From: Prosopocoilus inquinatus | Lineage: Eukaryota > Arthropoda > Insecta > Coleoptera > Lucanidae | Direction: 5' to 3' | NCBI GenBank assembly: GCA_036172665.1 | Contig: CM069871.1 | Location: 4,588,001-4,652,000, forward strand | Length of the DNA: 64,000 nt | Part shown: positions 1 to 12,200 of the stretch, piece by piece | Position numbering within the stretch: position 1 is the stretch's first letter | How the letters are laid out: the number at the start of each line of letters is the position of its first letter | The notes under the pieces: generated by a model | The model's input: only the letters and a program-made list of their open reading frames with translations | Told to the model about the DNA's origin: nothing | Databases searched by the model: none | Program-made: the position numbers and the translations under genes

Positions 1-155
1 TGCGTTTAGCACTTCAACGTGTTTTCACTTTGCGTTTCTTATCTTGAAGAGTGTTGATTTTTTTTTTCGGTAGCGTGAGTGTATTTGTAGCTGGGTTCGT
101 AAACAAGAGGGTAAAATAGGGCAAGGAAAATTGCTAAAATAGATTGGAGCACGCG

Positions 156-348
156 ATGAAGCTGCCTTGGTTGATTTGCCTTGTCGAGAAGAAGCAAGGC
201 AGTTTACAGGGACAGGCCAATCGACCTGAGGATGGACGCAAATCGTGCGCGAAACGGTCTTGGGGGTATGCGTTGAAGTCCTTTGGTAATTTGAAACGAT
301 ACAGAAGGAAAAAGGTGAAGGAGCCTCGAGGATGTATTTGTTATTCAG
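156..348 (+). CDS. Possible upstream coding exon (phase 1 end)
   Basis: The frame opens after a stop at 135-137, has an ATG at 156 and runs 64 codons to a good splice donor (TTCAG|GTATGA) at 348/349. The stretch is clearly more GC-rich than the surrounding AT-rich DNA. It ends in phase 1, which is the phase required by the acceptor of the exon at 18439. The predicted peptide is Lys/Arg-rich in its second half (residues about 25-60, with RYRRKKVKEPR) and has no domain I recognise. It may be the first coding exon of the long CAP-like isoform, which would make an 18-kb first intron. It could equally be a chance open frame, because an antisense frame of similar length overlaps it. RNA evidence would decide. 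Confidence 0.3.
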
Positions 349-1037
349 GTATGAAATCAAATCAGATATTAAACTTAATAAATAAAGCTTTGATATAAAT
401 TGAATTGACTTTCTTATTTAAATTTTTCTAAAACTCCAAGAAATACTTTCGATTCAAATCTAGAGCTTGGCAAATTTGTTTTAAAAAATAATCACAAACT
501 CGTTCTTGACGGAACAATAATGAATCAAGGAATCAAAGTGCTTGATTAATTTCGCAGTAAACTGAACTATGCTGAGAGTTCTCGCGCTGTTTATTTTCCT
601 TTGGCTGTCTTTGTTAGAGTTATTTTTGCCTTAAATCCTCGTGAGTTCAAGTTCAAATCTGTGACCAAATTAAAATGATGATTTCTACCAAGGCTAAGCT
701 TGCTCTGTCGGTGAAATCACTTCTTCCAAGGAATGAGCGCCACGAAACTTCCTCATCTTCCAATATTTCAATTAATTACTTAATGACTTAGGACCCCGTT
801 GGGTAAACACCACAGAAAAAAAAAATAAATTCCCATTGTAATAAAATTTATTCTGAAGAAGCTGCCAAACACGCACCGAAACGTTGACTTTTATTTCTAA
901 TTAAAAGAAATAGGAGTATATTTTAAGAAAGTGCTTCAATTAATATTAATATTAATAATAATGTAGATACATTGTTTTCCAAATGAATCCGATCGATCCG
1001 CAATGTGGTCTTTAAAGCCGCAGCTTCGTATTAACGC
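349..1037. other. AT-rich DNA without a gene
   Basis: No coding frame of note. It contains one Penelope-like terminal motif at 852-888 (CTGAAGAAG ... CGAAACGTTGA), listed separately. The rest is low-complexity AT-rich sequence. Confidence 0.5.
852..888 (+). mobile_element. Penelope-like terminal motif (copy 1)
   Basis: A CTGAAGA box is followed about 18 bases later by CCGAAACGTTGAC. The spacing and both boxes recur at 17510-17545 and, on the minus strand, at 41919-41960, with a variant at 57701-57734. Such boxes are known from the terminal repeats of Penelope-like retroelements, where they belong to hammerhead ribozyme cores. The stem between the boxes is poor in this copy. Assignment to that element class is inferred. 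Confidence 0.35.
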
Positions 1038-3645
1038 CAGGAGTTCCCAAAGGTGTCGATGAAGACTTGAAAGGGTTCGATGAACGTCCAGGAATCGCAG
1101 TTAGTTTTGAATTCTTGTCTAGTACAAGCCTATCTGAATGGTTCATTAAAAGAAAACTAGAAGATTTATGCATAATTTTAAACAAATTTGAATTAAACAC
1201 GCGTCAACTCGAATAAAAGAAGAGGAAAAAGAAGAAAAAGAAATAAAATACAAACGTAAATGGTCAAATCGAACGAAACCAAAAAAAGAAAACGGCGATG
1301 TGCCGAGGACAAAAATAAAAACTTTGCAAAACCAGCGATAAGTCAAGTCGATGTCAAAAAAAAAAAAAATGACGAACCCAATCGAAAATTTAATCTGCAA
1401 ATAATTGAAGAAAGAAGACCAATTGATTATAAAAATAAAAACGTAAATAATCAAATCGAATGAAACCAAAAAAAAAGAAACAAAAGACGACCGCCGAGGA
1501 CAAAAATAAAAACTTTGCAAAACTAGTGATAAGTCAAGTCGATGTCAAAAAAAAATGACGAACGCAATCTGCAAATTATTAAAGAAAAAAGACCAATTGA
1601 TTATCAAAATAAAAACATAAACACTCAAATCGAATGGAACCAAAAACAGAAAACAAAAGACGATCGTCGATGTGGCGAGTGATAAGTGAACTAGTGATAA
1701 GTCAAGTCTATGTCAAAAAAAAAAAATGACAAACACAATCGAAAATTTAATCTGCAAAATGTCTTAGAAAGAAGACCAACAGTTAATAATAAAAATATAT
1801 ATAAATAAAATAAAGTAATATCGAATAACGGAGAAAGAAAACAAAACCGGCGATCAGTCGGCGGAATTAAAATGTACAATAAAATGAATTCCAATCTAAT
1901 AAAAGAAAAGAAAGGAAAACAAAAGACGATCGACTGATGGTTAAAAAAAATAAAATAAAATCGCGTTGAATAAAATTAAACAAAAGCAAAAAACGAAAAC
2001 AAAAGATGATGAATCAGCAAATCAAATGAAGTCGAATCAAGGAGCAAAGAAACAAAGGTCGATCAATTGATTAAATTAAAATTGAATTAAATAAGGTCGA
2101 ATAAGGAATATTCAAAAAAAAACAGAAAAAATACAAAAAAATTGATCGGCGATGAAAACAAGACGAAAATAAAAATTCTACGTTGCCAGATCCAATCAAA
2201 TCAAGAGAGAGAGTTTAAACAAAACAAAAGAAACAGATGACAATCAAACTAAAAATTGAATTAAATATCGTTTTCGTCTTGTTTTCATCGCAGATCATTT
2301 TTTTGTATTTTTTCTGTTTTTTTTTTTTGAATATTAGGAATATTAAAAAAAAAAACTATCGGCGATGAAAACAAGAAGAAAATAAAAATTCTACGAAGCC
2401 AGGTCTAATCAAATCAAGAGGGAGAGTTTAAACAAAAGAAAGAAACAGATGAGAATTAAACTAAAAATTAAATTAAGTAACGGTCGAATAAGGAATATTC
2501 AAAAAAAACAGAAAAAATACAAAAAAAAACGATCGGCGATGAAAACAAGACGAAAATAAAAATTCGACGAAGCCAGATCCAATCAAATCAAGAGAGAGAC
2601 TTTAAACAAAAGAAAGAAACAGATGACAATCAAACTAAAAATTGAATTAAATATCGTTTTCGTCTTGTTTTCATCGCCGATCATTTTTTTTGTATTTTTT
2701 CTGTTTTCTTTTTTTGAATATTAGGAATATTCAAAAAAAAACTATCGGCGATGAAAACAAGAAGAAAATAAAAATTCTACGAAGCCAGGTCCAATCAAAC
2801 CAAGAGAGAGAGTTTAAACAAAAGAAAGAAACAGATGACAATCAAACTAAAAATTGAATTAAATATCGTTTTCGTCTTGTTTTCATCGCCGATCATTTTT
2901 TTTGTATTTCTTCTGTTTTTTTTTTTTTAATATTAGGAATATTAAAAAAAAAACTATCGGTGATGAAAACAAGAAGAAAATAAAAATTCTACGAAGCCAG
3001 GTCCAATCAAATCAAGAGAGAGAATGTTTAAGTAAAAGAAAGAAACAGATGAGAATCAAACTAAAAATTGAATTAAATAACGTCGAATAAGGAATATTAA
3101 AAAAAAAAACAAGAAAAAAAAAAAAAACTATCGGCGATGAAAACAAGACGAAAATAAAAATTCTACGAAGCCAGATCCAATCAAATCGAGAGAGAGAGTT
3201 TAAACGAACGAAAGAAACAGATGACAATCAAACTAAAAATTAAATTAAGTATCATTGAATAAGGAATATTCAAAAAAAAACACAGAAAAAGTACAAAAAA
3301 AAATGATCGGCGATGAAAACAAGACGACAATAAAAATTCTACGAAGCCAGATCCAATCAAATCAAGAGCGAATGTTTTTTAAACAAAAGAAAGAAACAGA
3401 TGATAATCAAACTTTTAATGTGAACTTAAATTCGAGGAGTCAAGAAGTAAGCAGAAAGAAGGATCGGATCGGTTTATAATTTAACAAAAAAAAAAAAAAA
3501 AAACACCAAATAAGATCAAATGGAATCACAGATTGCAATTTAACCAAATTTTCTTAGAAATATTAATTTCATTAGAAAGGGGATCCATGGAAATTTCTAT
3601 TTTCTGGTAAGGGTCCGATGCTTAAGAGAATGTTGGGAACTCCTG
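1038..3645 (+). mobile_element. Non-autonomous hAT-like element, copy A
   Basis: The left end reads CAGGAGTTCCCAAAGGTG and the right end ATGTTGGGAACTCCTG, an inverted pair. Just inside are subterminal blocks (TCGATGAAGACTTGAAAGGG on the left; ATGGAAATTTCTATTTTCTG on the right) that match the ends of 47689-50690 and, more loosely, 14639-17912. The interior is purine-rich, with no transposase frame. The flanking 8-mers (ATTAACGC and CTTTAATA) do not form a convincing target-site duplication, so the copy is old or its ends are misplaced by a few bases. The CAGnGGTTCCCAAC type of end is characteristic of hAT (Buster-like) elements. The class is inferred from the ends only. Confidence 0.6.
2100..3430 (+). 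repeat. Tandem array inside element A, about 170-215 bp period
   Basis: The phrase AAATTCTACGAAGCCAG recurs at about 2178, 2387, 2559, 2773, 2982, 3159 and 3331, each followed by TCCAATCAAATCAAGAGAG. Longer units carry an extra inverted piece (CGTCTTGTTTTCATCGCCGA) that is the reverse complement of the directly repeated TCGGCGATGAAAACAAGACG. Those units can therefore fold into hairpins. Short reading frames here are by-products of the repeat. Confidence 0.8.
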
Positions 3646-4302
3646 CTTTAATACATTTGGAAGACGTACATGCATTTCTTACGCCCAATTTCTTCACCTC
3701 CTGATTTATCTGGCAGGTATAATCCTTGGATACCATTGTATCGATAATAGTTTCCGAAGGTAAATTTATCAAGAGATGAAGAAATCGGGCATTACTCGAA
3801 TACCGTCGTTAAATATAATTTTCTCAGTTTTTTTTTCTTCTGTTTTTTAATCGAAAATGTAAAGCCCTAAAAATAGTCGAACTAAGTAATACCAGTTGCA
3901 CTTAAATTGTTGATTTGGCCTCCTGATGTACGTCAAGATTCAGAGCTAACAAAAAAAAAACCGTTGATCGTTGCAGATACACTTTGGTTTATTTTTGGCG
4001 AATTGTTTTGATTCTATCGTCGGGGGCGGCGGCTTGGGGAGGGGGGCTTCAGACTTTTCGATGAAAGCACTCGTACATAGGTGATTCGCTCTCGGAATTT
4101 AATGTGAGTTATAAAGTTGAACTGTTTTGTTTTTCTTGCTTTTTTCTTAGTTTACTTGGCTGTGCGGTGAAGGGGATTGATTTAATTACGTCTCTAGTTC
4201 TAGGTCATAACTTCTCCTTCAACGTTTTTTTTTGTTTCTGTTTTAAAAATTTGCGTCACATTTAAAACGCGGGGGGGGGGAAACAAAATGAGTTTCTTTC
4301 AT
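3646..4302. other. AT-rich DNA without a gene
   Basis: No coding signal or repeat identified, apart from G-runs at about 4020-4045 and 4269-4279. Confidence 0.5.
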
Positions 4303-5338
4303 ACACAGGGTTACAACTAATTAAAGGCTACTCACGAGGATCTCGTAAACTATAAGAGATAAAAATACGGTTAAATTAGAAAAAAGTTGCGCTATTTTGG
4401 AGCCTATCAAAATATTCGAAAAAATCTTTTCTGCCTTCATTCGTTTCTGAAATATATTCAAAAAACCGTAAATTGTAATTTTTGAAAAGCTCGAATATCT
4501 ACACCGTATTTATTAAAATAAAATCATGAAATTCGATATTTTTGTGTTAAATTCGATGAACAATCTAACAGAGTCTGAAGAAATAGGTTAGGTTTGAAAG
4601 TTTCGCAGATACGACTGTCAACCGACTTTTTTCTTATGGACGCTATCTTGAGTATTCATACCACGTGATACAAAAACAAAATCTAGAAACAACCATACGA
4701 CATACTTATGCTTTTGTTTGAAAACAAAATATCAAGATACTGCAAAAGTTTAAAAAAAATAATAACTAGTAGGCGGATGCGTGTAAACATCCACAACTAA
4801 AATTATTATTAAATTAATAAATCTTATTCAATAATGGTATTTATTTACATATTTACATAAAACAAATTAATTTTTAACAACAATTCTTCAAGTAACTTAA
4901 TATTTTGTTTTAAAACAAAAGCACACATGTTCAAGTGGTCGTATTCAAAAATTATTTCTGCATCACATACTGTGAATAGGTATCTAAGGTAGCGTCCATA
5001 AGAAAAAAAACAGTTGACTTGTTTGTATCTACGAAACTGTCAAACCTAACCTATTTCTTCGCATAACTATAACAGCATTAGGTTGTCCATCGAATTTAAT
5101 ATAAAAACACCGAATTTTATGATGATATTTTAAGAAATAAAGAATATATTTGAGATTTTCGAAAATGAGCATTTTCACTTTTTTGAAGGTACTTAAACGA
5201 ATGAAAATAGAAAAGATTTCTTTGGATATTTTCTTAGACCTCAAGATGGCGCAATTTTTCTGTAATTTAACCATCTTTGTATTTCTTATAGTTTACGAGA
5301 TCCCCATAGTGTCCCTTTAATTAGTTGTAACCCTGTAT
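4303..5338. mobile_element. Foldback (long inverted-repeat) element, ~1.04 kb
   Basis: The left end (CACAGGGTTACAACTAATTA) is the inverse of the right end (TAATTAGTTGTAACCCTGTA). The arms continue inward for roughly 370 bases with substantial divergence: GAGATCTCGT-like, GTTAAATTA..AAAAAATTGCGC, ATTCGTTT, CCTATTTCTTC, and TCTTATGGACGCTA against TAGCGTCCATAAGA. A loop of about 280 bases separates the arms. No transposase frame is present. A detached terminus of the same family occurs at 5971-5993. The AC/TACAGGGT end and flanking TA suggest a Tc1/mariner-mobilised element. This is inference. Confidence 0.75.
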
Positions 5339-5970
5339 ACATATGTGAGGACGCCGGATGCGAGCAACAAACAGCTCAAAATGGCGACCAATCACAACAC
5401 AGAATTAGATAGCGTGATCGTCTAGAACCAATGAGAACATTTGATAAATAATCAAACGGAAAACAATGTTACCACCTTACAAACAGCAGATCTATCTGAC
5501 GCGGTTGCTGAAAATAACCAAGAATTTACACGTAACAATTAACTTTAGTTAAAAGTAACCGCAATGAGATCTGATTTTATATTTTTACATTTCCTCAAAT
5601 GATCATCAGTGTGTCTTCTCCAGCCACTTTTTTACCAAAACCACCTTAAGTTCAAAAGTTATGATCTTCCTTTTTACGCATGGATGATGTCTTTTAATAC
5701 AAACTAAGTAAAGTGGAGGCATTTGTTCAGGATTTGTAATCAAAGACGTCCTAATTTTGATTTATGTTTCTCGGTGAAATATTAAAGCACTGATACGATT
5801 TAGTCGCACATATTTCAGTAACATGAAAGCGATCAACGTGAATAGACGGCTAAAAACTTCTCTCTGTGACCTTCCAGAAGGCAGAACAAACCTTCGAATG
5901 TAACGTCTGAAGTTCGCGTCGATATTTTGCTGTGTTCTTAACGTAATTAGCTTCCAGTTATGGAAGTAAC

Positions 5971-5993
5971 TAACTAGTTGTAACCCTGTATAC
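5971..5993. mobile_element. Solo terminus of the 4303-5338 foldback family
   Basis: TAACTAGTTGTAACCCTGTA repeats the right end of the foldback. It is followed directly by TACAGGGTGTAATC, the start of another TACAGGGTG-type end, so two element ends abut here. Confidence 0.5.
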
Positions 5994-8460
5994 AGGGTGT
6001 AATCAAATTAGTTTCACATATTAATACCGCAAGTTCCTCATCATGTAAGAGAATTAATGCCCGCAACTACCAAAAATCTAGCTCAAAAATAAAGAAATTA
6101 CCTAGTGGGGGAGTATTGACTTTTTTGTTTGAGAACTTCTGGTCGGCCGTGCACAAAAACAACGTTATAATACAAAATTCAATTGCTTGATCGCACCTTA
6201 AAAGCTTTATGGGAACACAATAAAATAGAATCACCGACCCATTAAAGACGAGAGTTCAAATTCACAACCTCTCAGTCGTGGCTCGTGTGTGCATTATTAT
6301 TAAAGGAGAACAATTTAAATCTGCTTGCATTGATTAGAATTAAATCTGTTTCATTAGATAATCGACAATAATTAGATCTTGACATCCTGGTCTTTGTAAA
6401 CCAATAGTACACATGATTTACAGTGCTAATTTCGCGTATTAAAATGATTAAAAAAATATATTAGTCGCTTTGATTGATTGTCGCTTTGTTAATTATTTCC
6501 ACCAAAGAATACGAATTCTTCGTAGTTCGAGTTCGATGACGCTTTATTGTTTTGGTTCCACAAAATAATAAAAGCGATGATTGCATTCAATAATGGTTTT
6601 CCGAAATGCAGAAAGAAAAGACATTCTTAAACATTTTGCGCAATAAAGAAATAACAATGCAGTTTATTGACGACCAGCAAATAAAGTACACGATGAATAC
6701 GTATGAATTAGTAAAATAATTTTAGAAAATGGAATTTCTAATTTTTATTTATTTTTATGGTTTTTTGGGCAGAAAACTATTAACAATTACGTGAAAATCG
6801 AGAAAATTGATTAATTTAATAAGCAACGCGATGGATATTTATAATTCTATTCCCTTATGGAATTACATAAGCGAAGATTTTAACCCAGTGCCCTTTATTG
6901 TTTTACGCCGTTTTATGATGCGCTTGTAGAAACTAATACACGGCCAGTCAGAGGTTTTCAAACAAAAAGTCTCCGGGCTCTGGGGGGTTTTAATTTCTTT
7001 AATTTTTCACCAATAAAATTCATATTTGCAGAAATCATTTCTTAAGTGATAAAGAACTTACAGTTTTAATATCTTATAATACTTATTTGATTACACGTTG
7101 TATATTATTTCCAGAAACTCAAGATGTTTTAGCATCAGAATGGTAGCATAGGGAGTTCATACATAACGTGTCATACATAACGTGTGCCTAATAGTTGGAT
7201 AGAATTCATAAAATACTTGACCGCCGCTACTGTGAAAATATGTAGCGTTTTCAACTGACTGCTCTAGAACACTCTGAGAGTATCTCCATAACTTATACTC
7301 TGCTTGGTTGAATTGAAAATTATCACATTTTTTCGTAACCCCCGTGAACAAGACATCCTATGGACTACTGCTCTAATCAAGTTGTCTTCATTTTGCCTTG
7401 TTTACTTATTGGACGTTCAGGTTTTTTTTTATTATTTCACAAAATTTAGTGGTTGTTCCACTTTAATAAAAACCGAATTGCTAATACTTTTCGACATTTA
7501 TCCAAAAAAAAAAAGGTCAACCAATACAAAATTTGTCGCGCCAATCAAGCACTCATTCATGAGAGAGCCACTTTCCATTCCCATCACAGGAAACAACGAC
7601 CGATTTCATCGACTCCTAAATAGCGTACATCCATTTCCCTCTCGCCGCACAAAACATGAAAGCTCACACCGCTTTATCATCATTAATAAACCACCATGAA
7701 CCTCCTCCTCGCAGGTTCCGCAAACAGGGAAATGATTTATTACAATGTTTCAATGAAACAAATCACAAAATAATGCATATACGTTTTCGAGATAATGTAA
7801 GTATGCATGCATCACGTGCATCTCAATGTACATAGAAGATATATCTTTAGGAGTATCAAGGTACAAAATGGTTTGGAGTTAGAAAAGTACGGTTGGGAGG
7901 ATTTGGGTATATTATATAGGAAATATCTTTTTCGATTCTAACACATAATATCATTGGTCTCTGCAAAGTACGGAAGCGTTAGCCATTGTCATTATTTGTC
8001 ATTGAAAACTGGGTCAGTTTTTGTTTACTTTGTTTAGATTTACATACGTACAGATGAACGTAATCTGTTACGAAACGAACGTAACCCATTAAGCGCATCG
8101 TATCACCCACATAAAAGTATTACCTACTCCAAATAAATCGGAAACATATCCGATATTGTCTAATTTAAGGAGTGGGTGTTCCGGTCGAGGGACTCTGAGC
8201 AGGCGACACTCCCTTCCTACGTGTCCGTCATTGATGGTGTCCGGAAGAGAGTGGTGGGACCGACGATTATCCGTCGCACATCCCCGATACATTTCCAACT
8301 GAAAACTTTTATTAGTTACCAACGCTTACTGGTAGTTTGCTAACGCGCGAATAAATTTTGCATTGATAGTGGTGCTCACCCTGTATACGTACACGTACAA
8401 CATACCTACACGTTCCGAATAGCGCAGGACTTCCACAAAGGTATCTGCGCGGATTAGATT

Positions 8461-8495
<35 letters not shown>

Positions 8496-9239
8496 TGCAA
8501 TTTAATTAAATCGAAGCACTCTCTTCACCTTTCATCTTCCTGTCACTCTTTTGCTTCTAACAAAGGAAGTTTGTTTTTTTTGCATTATTCATTATTTAAA
8601 TACGACCGGCGCGCTCTCATGTTTATGCAATTCTGTGATGAGTCGGGCGACAGATCTGTTGAGTAAATTGTTTTCCAAATTTTTTAAACCGAAAATAAAC
8701 AAGAACATTCAAATAAACTCAAACTCCATAAATAAGTATTTTACATTGAATTGATGTTGATGGAAGAAATGATGAAACTTTGATTCGCATGATTTGTTAT
8801 TGTTGTTGTGTACGATTCTATTTGTGGCCAAAAATTTGGTAACTCGATGTTTTTATCTAGCGCCTAATTAAAACTGTTAATTACATGAAAGTAAACGAAG
8901 CGAATTAATTTTGATTATTTTATTTTTAGTCGTATTCCATAGAGATATCTTATCGCCAGAGCTATTCGCACGTGAACTCGTTTAGTTGAAGGCGAAATTA
9001 CGCAAATCAATGGTTTTTGGTTAAAAACAAAGTTATTTATTTTTGTTTTGAAGCTCTGAGTTAAACTAAGAAACAATTTTTCAACACAACCAAAGAATCT
9101 AATTTTTTATATAGCAATAGCAATTATTTACAAAAAAAATAAAAAATAAAAGTCTTGTCAATTTTCTGATTCATTTACCTTTAAAATGTAAGAAGAAGTC
9201 GAAGTCAAAGCATTTCTCACAGAAGTAAAAAGCTTTAAA
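5994..9239. other. Gene-free intronic/intergenic DNA
   Basis: No supported exon. There is a GC-richer patch at 8160-8290 with a 77-codon minus-strand frame (8089-8322) that shows no recognisable domain and is followed by a CACCCTGTATA element end at about 8378. A (TTTA)n run lies at 8458-8496. An open frame at 7304-7699 (+) is low-complexity and unconvincing. Confidence 0.45.
8458..8496 (+). repeat. (TTTA)n microsatellite
   Basis: About nine to ten perfect TTTA units in a row. Confidence 0.95.
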
Positions 9240-12200
9240 AAAGTTTTTTTTTTTAAGTAGCCCATAGTCATTTTTTAAAGTTGATGTTAAACTACACGAT
9301 CTGTCTCAGTATAATAAAAATTGCGAAAGCAAAACAGTCGAAAATGTGCTCTCACAAAAGTTCTCCTACGTTTAAAAAACACCCTGTTAAGTAACTGCTC
9401 CATGTAGCGTAAAATTACATTTCCATTTACTGTAAATATTTTTTTTATTGTTTTTAAACTACATTCAGTGTCTTAAAAATGTCAAAATAACCGTGATTAT
9501 GTTCCCCTAGAAGTGTTTAAAAAAATCTGTTAAATAACTGCTCCTAACTGCTCCATGTAGAGTAGTAAGATTTTTTTAAGTATCGCAAAATTTCTGTCAT
9601 TTTTTTACGCTGCTATCAAACTAGATGTTCTGCCTCAATATCTTAAAAATGTCGAAAGCAAAACAGTCGCAATTGTGCTCCGACAGAAGTGTTCTGATGA
9701 TTAAAAAACATTTTGTTTACTAACTGCTCCATGCAGCATAAAATTTCACCATTCATTTATTATAAATATTTTTTTACTGTTTTTTTTTAACTATTTTCAG
9801 TGGCTTAAAAATCATAAAACAATCGTGTTTGTGTTCCCTTAATTCTTACGATTAGAAAAGATTAAAATCCTGTTAAATAACTGCTCCATGTAGCGTAACA
9901 TTTCAGTCATTTATTATAGTATTTCTCTTCCATTTGCAAACTACTTGTTTTTTCTCGTTGTCTTCAAAATACCGAGAGTCAAAACTGTCAAAATTATATA
10001 TCCATAAAAGCCTTGATGTGAACAGGAAGATTCTTAAGTAACTGCTCCATGTAGCATAAAATGTAAGCCATATTTTCGTTAATATTTTTCCGATTTTGTT
10101 CAGATGCATGTTTTTTCCCAGTGTCTTAAAATGCTGAAAACCAAATTATGTCGAAATTATGCTCCCACAGTAGTGCTCCCTCCTACGTTCAGGAAGGTTT
10201 AAAAACACTCTGTTAAGTAACTGCTCCATGTAGCTTAAAATTGAGTCAAGTTTCATTAATATTTTTCTGTTGTTGTTGTTAATCGACATGTTCTTTCGTT
10301 GTAAAAGCGAAAACCAAAATAGCCAGGATTATGCATCCACAGAAGCTTCTGTTAAATAATTGCTCCATATAGCATAAAATTGAATCCGTTGCTTTAAAAA
10401 TGCGCGTTCTTTCACAGAGTATTAAAAAATGTTAAAACCATCGAAATTATGCTCCTACTACGATCAGGAAGATTTTTAAAAAAAATCTGTTAAGTAACTG
10501 CTCCATGTAGCATAAAATTTGAGTCGAGCTTCATTAATATTTCTCTGCTTTTGTTAACAGACGTAGTGGAGAGTATGCACTCAAAGAAGTGTTCTTTTCT
10601 ACGGGGAAATTCAAGAACATTTCGTTGTAATAGCGAGAGCTAAAATAGTTAGAATTGTACGTCCACAAAAGCTTCAAGAACATTCTGTTAAGTAATTGCT
10701 CCGTGTAGCATAAAATTGAATCTGTTGTTTCAAAAATACGCATTCTTTCACAGAGTAATAAAAAATGTTAAACCCATCGAAATTAAGCTCCTACTACGAT
10801 CAGGAAGATTTAAAAAATCTGTTCAGTAACTGCTCCATGTAGCATGAAATCTGAGTCAAGCTTTATTAATATTTCTCTGCTATTATTAACTGGCATAACC
10901 GAGATTACGCACTCACAGAAGTGTTAATTTGTACAGGAAGATTCAAAAACATTTCGTTAAGTAAACTGCTCCATATTGTATAAAATTTGGATAGTTTTTT
11001 TTTAATAATATTCTCTGCTTTTTTAAAACTAAGTAGTAAACTCCTTCTCAACGTCTTAGAAATGTCTCATAAGGCAAAACTGTCGAAATTCTACACCCAC
11101 AAGAAGCTTTAAGAGAATTACTGCTCCATGTAGCCTAAAAATTTCAGTCTTTTTCATCAATATATTTTGCGTTGTTGCTAAAGTACATGGTCTCTCTCAT
11201 CTTCCTAAACTTGGCGAAAGCCAAAATAGTCGCGATTATACTCGTTTGTACGAAGAACAATTTCGTTAAATAATTGCTCCGAGTAGACTAAAATTTTTGT
11301 TAATTTTTTATTAATGTACTCTGTTGTTGTTGAATTCTGAATGTCTTAAAAATGCACAAGGCCACAACTATCGAACTTATACACTCACAAAAGTGTTCTT
11401 CTGAACAGAAAAGAAATCGAGAACATCACTGCTCCATGTAGCTCGAAATTAGGGTTTTTTTTTTCATTAATATTCCTCCGTCGCTACTGAACTCCTTTTT
11501 TTTCTCAGTCCCACAAACTTGGAGAAAGAACGAAGCCAAAACAGTCATGATTATACATTCACAGAAGCATTCGATTGAACAGGAAGCTATTGAGTAACTG
11601 CTCCATGTAGCATTCTTTCTCACTGTTTATTTTATTTTTTTCAATGAAAGTAACGGCGAAATCCAAAACAGTCGACGAAATTTTGCTCCTTTTTACGACC
11701 AAGGAAGATAAAGAGATCGTGTTAACTGCTCCTTGTCGCATAAAATGTGAGTCGTTCTTCATTAACATGTTGTTAATCCGCGTGTTCTTTCGCGGTTTCT
11801 TAACAACGACGCAAAGCAAAATAGCCGGAGATTACATGCCGATCTTTTCATACGGGCAGCTTCAAAAACATTTTCGTCAAGTAACTGCTCCATGTAGCAC
11901 AAAAGTTGGGTGCCATTCAAATATTTTTCTGTTGTTAAAATGTACGTATTCCTTTGGAGGTTTTGATAACCGCAAAAGCGGAAATTGTGTGTTCTTCTGC
12001 ACATGGGAAGATTTTAAAACATAGCTGCTCCATGTAGCATAAAATTTCAGTCATATTAAAATTTGAGTCGTTCTTCATTAACATGTTATTAATTCGCATG
12101 TTGTTTCGTTTCTTAAGAATGACGAAAACCAAAACAGTGGGAGATTACACATCGACCTATTCATACAGGCAGCTTCAAGAACATTTTTGTCAAGTAACTG

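Noticed and set aside
8089..8322. 77-codon minus-strand frame in a GC-richer patch
   Set aside because: No domain, start context or splice sites. It lies next to a CACCCTGTATA transposon end and is probably repeat-derived.
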